36,894 nt of DNA from an uncultured Lachnospiraceae bacterium. Lineage in GTDB: Bacteria > Bacillota > Clostridia > Lachnospirales > Lachnospiraceae. Each line of letters starts with the position of its first letter. Position 1 is the stretch's first letter. The notes under the pieces were generated by a model. It did not search any database, was not told where the DNA came from, and was given only the letters and a program-made list of their open reading frames with translations. Both the position numbers and the translations under genes were made by a program. Positions 23,186 to 32,462 of this stretch are shown piece after piece. The stretch covers positions 1-36,894 of the forward strand of contig CANQCY010000020.1 in assembly GCA_947591245.1 (NCBI GenBank), in the 5' to 3' direction.

Positions 23186-24376
23186 ATGGCGATCAAAGAG
23201 AGAATGTCAGGAAATGAGGCAGTGGCGCATGCGATTAAGCAGGTGGAACCGGATGTAATGCCCGCATTTCCGATTACCCCTTCGACAGAACTTCCGCAGT
23301 TTGTGTCCGGGTTTATCGCAAACGGCGAGATCAATACGGAATTTATACCGGTGGAGAGCGAGCACAGCTCCATGAGTGCGGCGATCGGAGCATCGGCTGC
23401 GGGCGTGCGCGCTCTGACGGCGACTTCTTCCTGCGGGCTTGCCCTTATGTGGGAGGTGCTGTATGTGGCGGCGTCAAACCGTTTGCCGGTCTGCATGGCG
23501 GTAGTCAACCGCGCGCTTTCCGGCCCGCTCAATATAAACAGCGAGCACTCGGACAGTATGGGGGCAAGGGATTCCGGATGGCTGCAAATCTATGCAGAAA
23601 ATAATCAGGAAGCATACGACAATTTCATTCAGGCGTATCGAATTGCGGAACATAAGGATGTGATGCTGCCGATCATGGTATGCCAGGATGGCTTCATTAC
23701 AAGCCACGCAGTAGAGAATATTACATTGGAAGAGACCGAAAAGGTGAAGGAGTTTGTCGGCGAATATGAACCGGAGCACTCTCTTCTGAATCCGGATGAA
23801 CCGCTTGCGATCGGCCCGTATGCCGTTTCAGGATATGGCATGGAGGCGAAAAAAGCTCAGGCAGAGGCGATGATCCGCGCGAAGAAAGTGATCCTTGACG
23901 TGGGCAAGGAATATGAGCAGATGACCGGCAGAAAATATGGCTTTTTTGAAGAATATAAATTAAAGGACGCCGAGTATGCGATCGTTGCAATCGGTTCAGC
24001 CTGCGGCACGATCAAGGATGCCGTGGACAAGCTTCGCAAGGCCGGTAAGAAGGTAGGGCTTTTGAAGGTACGCGTCTTCCGCCCGTTTCCGGGAAAAGAG
24101 ATGGCGAAGGCTCTCAGAAAATGCAAGGCAGTCGGTATTTTTGACCGGTGCGAGGGCTATAATGCCGTGAGCGGGCCTCTGGCGGCCGAGCTTCAGGCGG
24201 CGATGTTCCGAAATAAGAACCAGTGCGAAGTGATTAATTACGTATACGGATTATCCGGACGCGATCTGACCGTAGAGCATGTAACGGACGTCTATGGCGA
24301 ACTTGCTGAAGCGGCGGAACACGGCGTGAAGGATGAAAAATACCGTTATATTAATTTACGGGAGAGGAGGGATTGA
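23186..24376 (+). CDS. porA: 2-oxoacid:ferredoxin oxidoreductase alpha subunit
   Basis: A 396-residue subunit with the pyrimidine-side thiamine diphosphate domain. Characteristic stretches are MSGNEAVAHAIKQVEPDVMPAFPITPSTE (start of the domain), FIPVESEHSSMSAAIGASAAG (the Glu that activates the thiamine aminopyrimidine), and LNINSEHSDSMGARDSG, followed by a C-terminal transketolase-like domain with the VGLLKVRVFRPFP motif. Such stretches are typical of PorA proteins in four-subunit enzymes. The beta gene begins three bases after the stop. Confidence 0.93.
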   Translation: MAIKERMSGNEAVAHAIKQVEPDVMPAFPITPSTELPQFVSGFIANGEINTEFIPVESEHSSMSAAIGASAAGVRALTATSSCGLALMWEVLYVAASNRLPVCMAVVNRALSGPLNINSEHSDSMGARDSGWLQIYAENNQEAYDNFIQAYRIAEHKDVMLPIMVCQDGFITSHAVENITLEETEKVKEFVGEYEPEHSLLNPDEPLAIGPYAVSGYGMEAKKAQAEAMIRAKKVILDVGKEYEQMTGRKYGFFEEYKLKDAEYAIVAIGSACGTIKDAVDKLRKAGKKVGLLKVRVFRPFPGKEMAKALRKCKAVGIFDRCEGYNAVSGPLAAELQAAMFRNKNQCEVINYVYGLSGRDLTVEHVTDVYGELAEAAEHGVKDEKYRYINLRERRD

Positions 24377-24379
24377 TAA

Positions 24380-25315
24380 ATGGCGCAGAAATTTGATTTT
24401 AAAGAGATTCAGGGAAGGGAAGAAAGGCTGATGCCGGGACACCGCCTTTGTGCCGGCTGCGGCGCTACGATCGCGGTCCGCAACGTATTGAAATCCCTTC
24501 ATCCGGGCGACAAGGCAGTGATCGGAAACGCTACGGGATGCCTGGAAGTTTCCTCGTTCACGTATCCGTACACTGCGTATCAGGACAGTTATATCCACAA
24601 TGCGTTTGAAAATGCGGGCGCGACGCTGAGCGGTGTGGAGACGGCATATAAGTATTTAAAAAAGACAGGCAAGCTGAAAGAAGAGTATAAATTTATCACC
24701 TTTGGAGGCGACGGCGGCACGTACGATATCGGTTTCCAGTCCCTGTCCGGTGCGATGGAGCGGGGACACGATATGGTATATGTGTGTTATGACAATGGCG
24801 CATATATGAATACCGGAATCCAGCGTTCTTCTGCAACGCCGATTTATGCCGATACGACGACGACGCCGGTTGGAAAGGCTTCGGCCGGGAAACCGCAGAC
24901 GAGGAAGGATCTGGCGGCTATCATGGCCGCCCACAATATCCCTTATGTCGGCCAGACTACGCTGATCGGCAATATGAAGGATCTGTATACAAAGTCTGAA
25001 CGTGCGATCTATACGGCTGGACCGGCATTTCTGAATATTATGGCCCCTTGTCCGCGCGGATGGCGGTATGACACGCCGGATATTATTGAAATATGCAAGT
25101 CCGGCGTCGAGACATGTTACTGGCCGCTATTTGAAGTGATTGAAGGAAAGTGGGTATTGAATTATGAACCCAAAAACAAGCGTCCGATCGAGGATTTCCT
25201 GAAACGCCAGGGGCGGTTTAAGCACCTGTTTAAACCGGCAAACGAGCACCTCATCGGAGAATTCCAGAAAGAAGTAGACCGGAGATGGGAAGAACTTTTA
25301 GAGAAGTGTAACTGA
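24380..25315 (+). CDS. porB: 2-oxoacid:ferredoxin oxidoreductase beta subunit
   Basis: A 311-residue subunit that binds the diphosphate end of thiamine diphosphate and a [4Fe-4S] cluster. The cluster and cofactor region starts with RLCAGCGATIAVRNVL (two of the cluster Cys), and the GDG...N motif appears as FGGDGGTYDIG with YDNGAYMNTG. APCPRGWRY near the middle and a later CYWPLFE match PFOR/VOR beta subunits. A strong terminator follows immediately, so the operon ends here. Substrate choice is the same open point as for porG. Confidence 0.93.
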   Translation: MAQKFDFKEIQGREERLMPGHRLCAGCGATIAVRNVLKSLHPGDKAVIGNATGCLEVSSFTYPYTAYQDSYIHNAFENAGATLSGVETAYKYLKKTGKLKEEYKFITFGGDGGTYDIGFQSLSGAMERGHDMVYVCYDNGAYMNTGIQRSSATPIYADTTTTPVGKASAGKPQTRKDLAAIMAAHNIPYVGQTTLIGNMKDLYTKSERAIYTAGPAFLNIMAPCPRGWRYDTPDIIEICKSGVETCYWPLFEVIEGKWVLNYEPKNKRPIEDFLKRQGRFKHLFKPANEHLIGEFQKEVDRRWEELLEKCN

Positions 25316-25361
25316 CAAACAAACCGCCCTGCGCAATCTGATGTGCGGGGCGGTTTGTTTG
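25316..25361. terminator. Strong bidirectional terminator between porB and but
   Basis: An 18-bp stem (CAAACAAACCGCCC and GCGCA arms against TGCG and GGGCGGTTTGTTTG) encloses an 8-nt loop. It begins one base after the porB stop and faces the end of the leftward but gene, so it can serve both. Confidence 0.85.
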
Positions 25362-25400
25362 TGCGCCTTTCGGCACGAGTTTCTATTGGATCCGAGTGTT

Positions 25401-26741
25401 TTATTGGTTGGAACGTCTCCAGATATTCATTTTTTCAGCTTCTTTGATCAGGCCATCACGGAAATCCGGATGGGCTACGGATATAAGCGCCTCCGCTTTT
25501 TGCCAGGTTGAGAGTCCCTTTAAATTTACTTTTCCGTATTCGGTAACAAAATAGTGGACATTTGCCCTCGTATCGGTTACGATCGATCCATTTGACAGCG
25601 TCGGGCGGATGCGGGATACAAGATTGCCCTGTTTGTCTTTAAAGGTGGATGAACAGCAGATAAAGCTCTTTCCTCCTTTGGACAGGTAGGCGCCGAGAAC
25701 AAAATCCAGCTGGCCGCCTGCGCCGCTTATGTTTTTCGTGCCTGCGCTTTCTGCGTTGACCTGTCCGTACAGGTCGATATCCACCGTGTTATTGATGGAG
25801 ATAAAGTTGTCCAACGCCGATATGGAGCGGATATCATTGGTATAGTCAACCGGCGCGCTCATGCATTCCGGATTGTCGTTGACGAAATCATAGAGCTTTT
25901 TAGTTCCGGCAGCAAACGCATAGGTCTGACGGAAACGGTCAATATTTTTTCTTGCGCCTGTGATTTTTCCGGCTTTTGAGATATCTACAAAAGCATCTAC
26001 ATACATTTCCGTGTGAACGCCAAGATCTTTCAAATCGGATTCGGCGATCATTTTTCCCACGGCGTTCGGCATGCCGCCGATCCCAAGCTGAAGGCATGCG
26101 CCGTCAGGAATTTCTTCCACGATCAGTTTCGCTACCGCCTGATCGACTTCAGAGGCTTCGGCAGCGCCGCCCATTTCGGCAATCGGCGGATTGTCTCCCT
26201 CTACGATCATATCTACCATGGAAATGTGGACGCCGTTTTCTTTCCCGCCCAAACACCTCGGCATGTTTTCATTCACTTCGACAATAATTGTTTCCGCGCG
26301 TTCGCAGCATGCGTACAGATGGGATGCGCTCGGGCCGAAGTTGAAATAACCGTGGGAGTCCATGGGAGAAACCTGAAAAACAGCTACGCGGGAAGGGCAA
26401 GGCAGATCACGGTAGTATCTGGGAAGCTCAGAGTAACGGATCGGCGCATAAAAAGAAAACCCTTTTGCCGCAGCCTTTCTCTCGATTCCGCCCATGTGCC
26501 ATGAATTCCATGTAAAATGCTGCGCAGGATTTTCAATTTTAAAAATTTCCGGCTCCCACATCAGGATGCCGCCTCGGAAATTTACATCGGTGAGTTCGTT
26601 CATGCGGGCGGCGATCGCGGCGTCGCATGCCACCGGCGTATTCGTACACCAGCCGTAATCTACCCAGTCGCCCGAACGGATGACGCCTGCCGCCGCATCT
26701 GCCGTTGTAAGTTTGCTTTTGTACATTGCTTCATAATCCAT
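25401..26741 (-). CDS. but: Butyryl-CoA:acetate CoA-transferase
   Basis: This enzyme swaps CoA between butyryl-CoA and acetate, releasing butyrate as the last step of the main gut route. The 446-residue protein closely follows my recollection of But from Roseburia and related bacteria: [63 protein letters not shown] and [11 protein letters not shown]. By comparison with 4-hydroxybutyrate CoA-transferase, the Glu of GVHTEM (about residue 245) is the likely active site. The ATG at 26741 reproduces the usual N-terminus; a TTG at 26750 is also in frame. GGAGG lies upstream. It has its own promoter, diverging from coaD. Confidence 0.92.
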   Translation of the reverse strand: MDYEAMYKSKLTTADAAAGVIRSGDWVDYGWCTNTPVACDAAIAARMNELTDVNFRGGILMWEPEIFKIENPAQHFTWNSWHMGGIERKAAAKGFSFYAPIRYSELPRYYRDLPCPSRVAVFQVSPMDSHGYFNFGPSASHLYACCERAETIIVEVNENMPRCLGGKENGVHISMVDMIVEGDNPPIAEMGGAAEASEVDQAVAKLIVEEIPDGACLQLGIGGMPNAVGKMIAESDLKDLGVHTEMYVDAFVDISKAGKITGARKNIDRFRQTYAFAAGTKKLYDFVNDNPECMSAPVDYTNDIRSISALDNFISINNTVDIDLYGQVNAESAGTKNISGAGGQLDFVLGAYLSKGGKSFICCSSTFKDKQGNLVSRIRPTLSNGSIVTDTRANVHYFVTEYGKVNLKGLSTWQKAEALISVAHPDFRDGLIKEAEKMNIWRRSNQ

Positions 26742-26804
26742 AATACTCAATAGCCTCCTTCACAAACATAATAAAAAGTATTTCCGTATTTTCTCTCATT
26801 TATC

Positions 26805-26833
26805 ATTCTATCATTCATAAAATACCCGGTCAA
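26805..26833 (-). promoter_or_regulatory. Promoter for but
   Basis: On the minus strand TTGACC (26833-26828) and TAGAAT (26810-26805) are separated by exactly 17 bp. The leader to the ATG is about 55-60 nt. Confidence 0.75.
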
Positions 26834-26894
26834 GAGGTTTTTAAAGCGGGGATTTCGATTTCGGAAAAATACAGAAGAAAAGGCGGATAATCGT

Positions 26895-26923
26895 TTGACA
26901 ATTTTATGCGAAAATGGTATGAT
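26895..26923 (+). promoter_or_regulatory. Consensus promoter for coaD
   Basis: TTGACA (26895-26900), a 17-bp spacer and TATGAT (26918-26923) form a near-perfect sigma-A promoter, about 63 bp ahead of the coaD ATG. Confidence 0.82.
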
Positions 26924-26986
26924 ATGAGAAATGGTTTAGACAAGGTTCAGAACATTTGTTCTGCATAGGAAAAATGGAGATCCGGC

Positions 26987-27487
26987 ATGATAAAAGCGGT
27001 ATATCCGGGAAGCTTTGACCCGGTCACTTATGGACATCTGGATATTATAGAAAGAGCGGCGCGCGTCGTCGATCAGGTCATTGTGGCGGTGTTGGTAAAC
27101 AGCAGCAAAAAACCGCTTTTTACGATTGATGAAAGAGTGAGGATGCTGCAGGAGACGACAAAAAAGATCGCAAACGTCACGGTTGAGACCTTTCAAGGGC
27201 TTACGGTGGACTTTGCAAGGAAAGCCGGGGCAAAAGTGATGATCCGGGGGCTGCGTGCGGTTTCGGATTTTGAGTCGGAGATGCAGATTGCCCAGACGAA
27301 CCACAGTCTGAATCCTGATATTGATACGATGTTCTTTACGACAAGTCTGGAATATGCGTTCTTAAGCTCTACGATTGTTCGAGAGGTAGCGTTCTATGGT
27401 TCTGATATATCCGGGATGGTGCCAGATTATGTGAGCGGGATGCTCCATGCAAAATACAAAAATGAAAAAGAAATCGATCTCAAATAA
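26987..27487 (+). CDS. coaD: Pantetheine-phosphate adenylyltransferase
   Basis: CoaD makes dephospho-CoA from 4'-phosphopantetheine and ATP, the rate-relevant step of CoA synthesis. The 166-residue protein has the nucleotidyltransferase motif [10 protein letters not shown] (T14-x-G-H17), the substrate-binding [13 protein letters not shown] segment and the C-terminal SSTIVRE motif. Length is normal. Its place between but and the thl cluster is notable because both use CoA esters, but coaD is a housekeeping gene found in many contexts. No strong terminator separates it from thl (only a 5-bp CCGGA hairpin at 27505-27519 without a T run), so read-through into the butyrate genes is possible. Confidence 0.96.
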   Translation: MIKAVYPGSFDPVTYGHLDIIERAARVVDQVIVAVLVNSSKKPLFTIDERVRMLQETTKKIANVTVETFQGLTVDFARKAGAKVMIRGLRAVSDFESEMQIAQTNHSLNPDIDTMFFTTSLEYAFLSSTIVREVAFYGSDISGMVPDYVSGMLHAKYKNEKEIDLK

Positions 27488-27559
27488 GGCAATTGTGTTT
27501 AAAACCGGATTTTTTCCGGAATAAAATTATAAATAATTTATAAGGAGGATATATTTATC

Positions 27560-28744
27560 ATGTCAAAAAAAGTAGTATTAGCAGGCGCATGCCGTACAGC
27601 AATCGGAACGATGGGGGGGAGCCTCAGCACGACGCCGGCTCCGCAGCTCGGCTCAATTGTGATCGAGGAAGCGCTGAAAAGAGCAGGCGTTCCAAAGGAT
27701 CAGGTTGATCACGTTTATATGGGATGCGTTATTCAGGCGGGACTTGGCCAGAACGTGGCTCGTCAGGCTTCGATCAATGCCGGTCTTCCGATTGAAACTC
27801 CTGCTGTGACAATTAACGTTGTATGCGGTTCCGGTTTGAACTGTGTGAATATGGCGGCGCAGATGATCCAGACGGGAGATGCTGATATCGTAGTAGCGGG
27901 CGGCATGGAAAACATGTCCATGGCTCCGTATGCCCTGAAACAGGCACGTTTCGGATACCGTATGAATGACAATAAGATCATTGATACGATGGTAAACGAC
28001 GCCCTTTGGGATGCATTCAACAACTACCACATGATTCAGACGGCAGATAATATTTGTGCGGACGAAAGATGGAAGCTTACCCGCGAAGAGCTGGATGAGT
28101 TTGCCGTTGCCAGCCAGACAAAGGCTGTGGCTGCGCAGGAAGCCGGTAAATTTGATGACGAGATCGTACCGGTAGAAGTAAAGCAGAAAAAGCAGACGAT
28201 TGTATTTGACAAAGATGAGGGACCGCGTCCGGGTACATCGATGGAAGGCCTGGCAAAGCTTCGTCCGATCAACAAAGACGGTTTTGTTACAGCTGGAAAC
28301 GCATCCGGAATCAATGATGGCGCGGCAGCTGTTGTCGTAATGAGCGAAGAAAAAGCGAAAGAACTCGGCGTAAAACCGATGGCTTCGTTTGTAGCTGGCG
28401 CCTTGGCTGGCGTAGATCCGAAAATCATGGGTATCGGACCGGTTGCCGCAACGCGGAAGGTTATGGCTAAAACGGGCCTCAGTGTAGACGACATGGATCT
28501 GATCGAGGCAAACGAGGCGTTTGCGGCACAGTCAATCGCTGTCGGCAGGGATCTTGGATTTGATCTTGAAAAACTGAATGTAAACGGCGGTGCAATTGCA
28601 CTCGGACATCCCGTAGGAGCATCCGGATGCCGTATTCTTGTAACGCTTCTTCATGAGATGCAGAGACGCGACGCGAAGAAAGGCCTGGCGACTCTTTGTA
28701 TCGGCGGCGGAATGGGCTGCGCTACGATTGTCGAGCGCGACTGA
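27560..28744 (+). CDS. thlA: Acetyl-CoA C-acetyltransferase (thiolase)
   Basis: It condenses two acetyl-CoA into acetoacetyl-CoA, the first committed step to butyrate. The 394-residue protein has all thiolase residues: acyl-carrying Cys89 in NVVCGSGLN, His350 in [10 protein letters not shown] and Cys380 in CIGGGMG. NEAFAAQ and the [11 protein letters not shown] stretch are typical of biosynthetic thiolases. AAGGAGG precedes the ATG. It is the first of six genes in the same direction with gaps of about 55 bp or less, all for the acetyl-CoA to butyryl-CoA route. I could not find a convincing promoter in the 72-bp gap after coaD. Confidence 0.95.
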   Translation: MSKKVVLAGACRTAIGTMGGSLSTTPAPQLGSIVIEEALKRAGVPKDQVDHVYMGCVIQAGLGQNVARQASINAGLPIETPAVTINVVCGSGLNCVNMAAQMIQTGDADIVVAGGMENMSMAPYALKQARFGYRMNDNKIIDTMVNDALWDAFNNYHMIQTADNICADERWKLTREELDEFAVASQTKAVAAQEAGKFDDEIVPVEVKQKKQTIVFDKDEGPRPGTSMEGLAKLRPINKDGFVTAGNASGINDGAAAVVVMSEEKAKELGVKPMASFVAGALAGVDPKIMGIGPVAATRKVMAKTGLSVDDMDLIEANEAFAAQSIAVGRDLGFDLEKLNVNGGAIALGHPVGASGCRILVTLLHEMQRRDAKKGLATLCIGGGMGCATIVERD

Positions 28745-28799
28745 TCAATGATTGCAAAATAAAGCTTCTGATATGATATTAGGAAAGGAGAGTTCCCAA

Positions 28800-29591
28800 A
28801 TGGAATTCATTAATTATGACGTAGAGGACATGGTTGGTATCATTACGATTAACCGTCCGAAGGCATTAAACGCTTTAAACAGCGCCGTGCTGGATGAGCT
28901 GAACGAGACTCTGGATCATGTGGATCTGAATACGATAAGATGCCTGATTCTGACAGGCGCGGGCGAAAAATCTTTTGTGGCGGGAGCTGACATCGGAGAG
29001 ATGAGCACGCTTACGAAAGCGGAAGGAGAGGCGTTTGGAAAGAAGGGAAACGATGTATTCCGCAAGCTGGAGACGTTCCCGATTCCGGTCATTGCTGCCG
29101 TAAACGGCTTTGCGCTTGGCGGCGGGTGCGAGATCTCGATGAGCTGTGACATCCGTATCTGTTCTGAAAATGCCGTATTTGGACAGCCTGAGGTTGGGCT
29201 TGGCATTACGCCGGGCTTTGGCGGCACACAGAGGCTGGCAAGGGTGATTCCGGTCGGAATGGCGAAACAGCTGATCTACACTGCTAGAAATATTAAGGCG
29301 GACGAGGCATACCGCATAGGGCTTGTCAATGCCGTATATCCGCTTGAAGAGCTTATGCCGGCGGCAAAGAAAATGGCGGCGGGTATTGCGATGCAGGCGC
29401 CGATTGCCGTACGCAACTGCAAAAAGGCAATCAACGACGGCCTTCAGGTAAATATGGACGAGGCGATCGCAATTGAAGAAAAGCTGTTCGGCGACTGCTT
29501 TGAGACAGAGGATCAGAAAGCGGGAATGGGCAATTTCCTTGAAAAGGACAAAGAAAAGAAATTAAAGGCGGTTCCGTTCAAGAACTGCTAA
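28800..29591 (+). CDS. crt: 3-hydroxybutyryl-CoA dehydratase (crotonase)
   Basis: It removes water from 3-hydroxybutyryl-CoA to give crotonyl-CoA. The 263-residue enoyl-CoA hydratase has both catalytic glutamates, Glu111 in LGGGCEISM and Glu131 in FGQPEVGLGI, and the oxyanion-hole stretch FVAGADIGEM. The ATG at 28800 is nine bases after AAAGGAGAG; an upstream in-frame TTG at 28752 has no ribosome site and would add 16 atypical residues. It sits between thl and hbd, as in Roseburia and Butyrivibrio type clusters. Confidence 0.95.
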   Translation: MEFINYDVEDMVGIITINRPKALNALNSAVLDELNETLDHVDLNTIRCLILTGAGEKSFVAGADIGEMSTLTKAEGEAFGKKGNDVFRKLETFPIPVIAAVNGFALGGGCEISMSCDIRICSENAVFGQPEVGLGITPGFGGTQRLARVIPVGMAKQLIYTARNIKADEAYRIGLVNAVYPLEELMPAAKKMAAGIAMQAPIAVRNCKKAINDGLQVNMDEAIAIEEKLFGDCFETEDQKAGMGNFLEKDKEKKLKAVPFKNC

Positions 29592-29625
29592 AAAATATAG
29601 AAAAAACAGATGGAGGTATTTATCA

Positions 29626-30465
29626 ATGATAGTAGGTATTATAGGTGCAGGCACTATGGGTTCCGGAATCGCACAGGCATTTGCGATGACCGACGGATTT
29701 GAGGTTCGTCTCTGCGACATCAAACAGGAGTTTGCAGACGGCGGTAAGGCGAAGATTGAAAAAAACCTTAATTTCCTTGTAAAGAAAGAGAAAATCACAC
29801 AGGACAAGGCAAATGAGATTCTCGGCAAAATCAAGACGGGTCTCAAAGACATCTGTACGGATTGCAATCTCGTAGTAGAGGTTGCGCCGGAGAACATGGA
29901 GATCAAAAAGACGACATTTAAAGAGCTCATGGAGATCGTTCCGAAAGACTGTATGTTTGCGTCAAACACGTCTTCACTTTCCATCACGGAGCTTGGAAAT
30001 GGCCTCGACCGTCCGATGATCGGCATGCATTTCTTCAATCCGGCTGACAGAATGAAGCTGGTAGAGGTAATCCGCGGAGAAAATACGCCGGATGACATGA
30101 ATGATAAAATTATTGATATCTCAAAGCAGATTGGCAAAACGCCGGTGCAGGTGAATGAAGCGGCTGGATTTGCTGTAAACCGCATACTGATTCCGATGAT
30201 CAACGAGGCGATTTGCGTACTGGAGGCCGGCGTCGCAAGTGCGGAAGATATTGACACGGCGATGATCCTCGGCTGCAATCATCCGATGGGGCCGCTGCAT
30301 CTTGGCGATTATATCGGACTTGATATCTGCCTTGCAATTATGGAAGTTATTTATAGCGAGACCGGCGATTCAAAATACAGGCCAGCGCCGCTTCTCAGGA
30401 AAATGGTACGTGCAGGAAAGCTCGGCTGCAAAACAAAAGTTGGATTCTTTGATTACAACAAATAA
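29626..30465 (+). CDS. hbd: 3-hydroxybutyryl-CoA dehydrogenase
   Basis: It reduces acetoacetyl-CoA to (S)-3-hydroxybutyryl-CoA with a nicotinamide cofactor. The 279-residue protein has the Rossmann motif GIIGAGTMGSGIAQ at the N-terminus, SNTSSLSITEL, the catalytic His in GMHFFNPADRMKLVEV, and the C-terminal helical domain with NHPMGPLHLGDYIGLD. Length is typical. GGAGG lies before the ATG. The gene order thl-crt-hbd, with bcd next, places it in the centre of the butyrate cluster. Confidence 0.95.
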   Translation: MIVGIIGAGTMGSGIAQAFAMTDGFEVRLCDIKQEFADGGKAKIEKNLNFLVKKEKITQDKANEILGKIKTGLKDICTDCNLVVEVAPENMEIKKTTFKELMEIVPKDCMFASNTSSLSITELGNGLDRPMIGMHFFNPADRMKLVEVIRGENTPDDMNDKIIDISKQIGKTPVQVNEAAGFAVNRILIPMINEAICVLEAGVASAEDIDTAMILGCNHPMGPLHLGDYIGLDICLAIMEVIYSETGDSKYRPAPLLRKMVRAGKLGCKTKVGFFDYNK

Positions 30466-30485
30466 ATGAAAGGAGCTTAGAGAAG

Positions 30486-31640
30486 ATGGACTTTACTTTA
30501 GATCAGAAACATGAGATGGCGAGGGCCTTATTCAAAGACTTTGCTGAAAATGAGGCAAAACCTCTGGCTCAGGAAACGGATGAGACGGAAAAATTCCCGC
30601 AGGCTACCGTGGAAAAAATGCAGAAATACGGATTTATGGGAATCCCGATTCCAAAAGAATACGGCGGACAGGGCTGTGACCCGTTAACATATGTAATGTG
30701 CGTGGAGGAGCTTTCTAAAGTATGCGGCACGACGGGCGTAATCGTATCGGCGCATACATCCCTCTGCTGCGACCCGATTATGACATATGGTACAGAGGAG
30801 CAGAAACAGAAGTTTTTGGTTCCGCTGGCAAAGGGCGAAAAACTCGGAGCGTTTGCACTGACAGAGCCGGGTGCGGGAACGGATGCGCAGGGAGCGCAGA
30901 CAAAGGCTGTTCTGGATGGAGATGAATGGGTGCTCAACGGCTCCAAATGCTTCATTACGAACGGCAAGGTGGCAGACGTATACATCGTAATTGCGATTAC
31001 AAATGTGACAGAGGACAAGCGCGGAAGAAAGAAAAAGAATTTCTCTGCATTTATCGTAGAAAAAGGAAGTCCGGGATTTTCCTTTGGTACAAAGGAGAAA
31101 AAGATGGGTATTCGCGGATCTTCGACATATGAGTTGATTTTCGAGGACTGCCGTATTCCGAAAGATAATCTGCTCGGACCGGAAGGAAGAGGTTTCCCGA
31201 TCGCAATGCATACGCTGGATGGCGGCCGTATCGGTATTGCCGCACAGGCTCTTGGCATCGCAGAGGGCGCTCTTGAGACGACGATTGCATATGTAAAAGA
31301 GAGGAAGCAGTTTGGACGCTCAATCGCCGCACAGCAGAACACGCAGTTCCAGCTGGCAGATATGGCTACGAAGGTAGAGGCTGCGAAACATCTTGTATAC
31401 AAAGCTGCGAAGGCAAAAGAGACTCAGAAGGTATACAGCGTAGAGGCTGCCATGGCGAAATTATATGCTGCCGAGGTGGCAATGGAAGTGACGACAAAAG
31501 CAGTGCAGCTGCATGGCGGATATGGTTACATCCGAGAGTACGATGTAGAACGTATGATGCGTGATGCCAAGATTACAGAGATCTACGAGGGAACATCAGA
31601 AGTTCAGCGTATGGTTATCTCTGGAAACTTATTGAAATAA
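30486..31640 (+). CDS. bcd: Butyryl-CoA dehydrogenase
   Basis: It reduces crotonyl-CoA to butyryl-CoA. With EtfAB it forms the clostridial complex that bifurcates electrons from NADH to crotonyl-CoA and ferredoxin. The 384-residue protein has the acyl-CoA dehydrogenase fold: ALTEPGAGTDAQG, the WVLNGSKCFITNG flavin segment, RKQFGRSIAAQQNTQF, and the catalytic Glu in the terminal IYEGTSEVQRMVI. Length and sequence fit short-chain enzymes. etfB starts 13 bp later, which supports a Bcd-Etf complex. Confidence 0.95.
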   Translation: MDFTLDQKHEMARALFKDFAENEAKPLAQETDETEKFPQATVEKMQKYGFMGIPIPKEYGGQGCDPLTYVMCVEELSKVCGTTGVIVSAHTSLCCDPIMTYGTEEQKQKFLVPLAKGEKLGAFALTEPGAGTDAQGAQTKAVLDGDEWVLNGSKCFITNGKVADVYIVIAITNVTEDKRGRKKKNFSAFIVEKGSPGFSFGTKEKKMGIRGSSTYELIFEDCRIPKDNLLGPEGRGFPIAMHTLDGGRIGIAAQALGIAEGALETTIAYVKERKQFGRSIAAQQNTQFQLADMATKVEAAKHLVYKAAKAKETQKVYSVEAAMAKLYAAEVAMEVTTKAVQLHGGYGYIREYDVERMMRDAKITEIYEGTSEVQRMVISGNLLK

Positions 31641-31653
31641 GGAGGTTCCTATC

Positions 31654-32436
31654 GTGAAAATAGTAGTTTGTATAAAACAGGTGCCTGATACAGCAGGCGG
31701 AGTGAAATTTAATCCGGACGGTACGCTTGACCGCGGTGCGATGCTTACTATCATGAATCCGGATGACAAAGCCGGATTGGAGGCGGCGCTCAGAATAAAA
31801 GAACAGAATGGTGCGGAAGTTACCGTTCTTACTATGGGACTTCCGAAAGCGGAGGAAGTTCTCCGTGAGGCGATGGCAATGGGCGCGGATAACGGGATTC
31901 TCGTTACGGACCGCGTACTCGGCGGTGCGGATACATGGGCGACATCTACGACGCTGGCAGGCGCCCTCAGAAATATTGATTATGATCTGATCATTACAGG
32001 ACGTCAGGCAATCGACGGCGATACCGCACAGGTAGGGCCGCAGATTTCCGAGCATCTTGATATCCCTGTTATTTCTTATGCAAAGGAAATCAAGATCGAC
32101 GGTGATTCTGTCATTGTAAAACGTCTGTATGACGACAGATCTCATGAGTTAAAGGCAAAAATGCCTTGTCTTATTACCGCTCTTTCTGAATTGAACGAGC
32201 CGCGTTACATGACTCCGGGTGGAATTTTTGACGCCTATGAAAAAGAAATTACGGTTTGGGGCAGATCAGACCTCAAGGATGTAGACGATTCCAATCTCGG
32301 ACTGAAAGGATCTCCGACTAAGATCGCCAAGGCTTCGGATAAGGTTCGCAAAGGCGCGGGTGAAAAAGTTGCGCTGGACGGAGCAGAAGGCGCATCCTAC
32401 ATCATGGGCAAATTGAAAGAGAAACATGTAATCTAA
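31654..32436 (+). CDS. etfB: Electron transfer flavoprotein beta subunit
   Basis: The 260-residue small subunit of EtfAB. Recognised by MKIVVCIKQVPDT at the N-terminus, LEAALRIKEQNGAEVTVLTMG, the LIITGRQAIDGDTAQVGPQ motif and the ELNEPRYMTPGGI stretch. In bifurcating Etf this subunit binds the FAD that takes electrons from NADH. The start is a GTG at 31654 with GGAGG eight bases upstream; no ATG gives the conserved N-terminus. It lies between bcd and etfA. Confidence 0.95.
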   Translation: MKIVVCIKQVPDTAGGVKFNPDGTLDRGAMLTIMNPDDKAGLEAALRIKEQNGAEVTVLTMGLPKAEEVLREAMAMGADNGILVTDRVLGGADTWATSTTLAGALRNIDYDLIITGRQAIDGDTAQVGPQISEHLDIPVISYAKEIKIDGDSVIVKRLYDDRSHELKAKMPCLITALSELNEPRYMTPGGIFDAYEKEITVWGRSDLKDVDDSNLGLKGSPTKIAKASDKVRKGAGEKVALDGAEGASYIMGKLKEKHVI

Positions 32437-32462
32437 TCAAATAAGGAAAAGTGGTGAATAAA

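Noticed and set aside
27503-27520. Terminator between coaD and thlA
   Set aside because: The stem is only 5 bp with a T-rich loop, and the bases after it are A-rich, not a T run.
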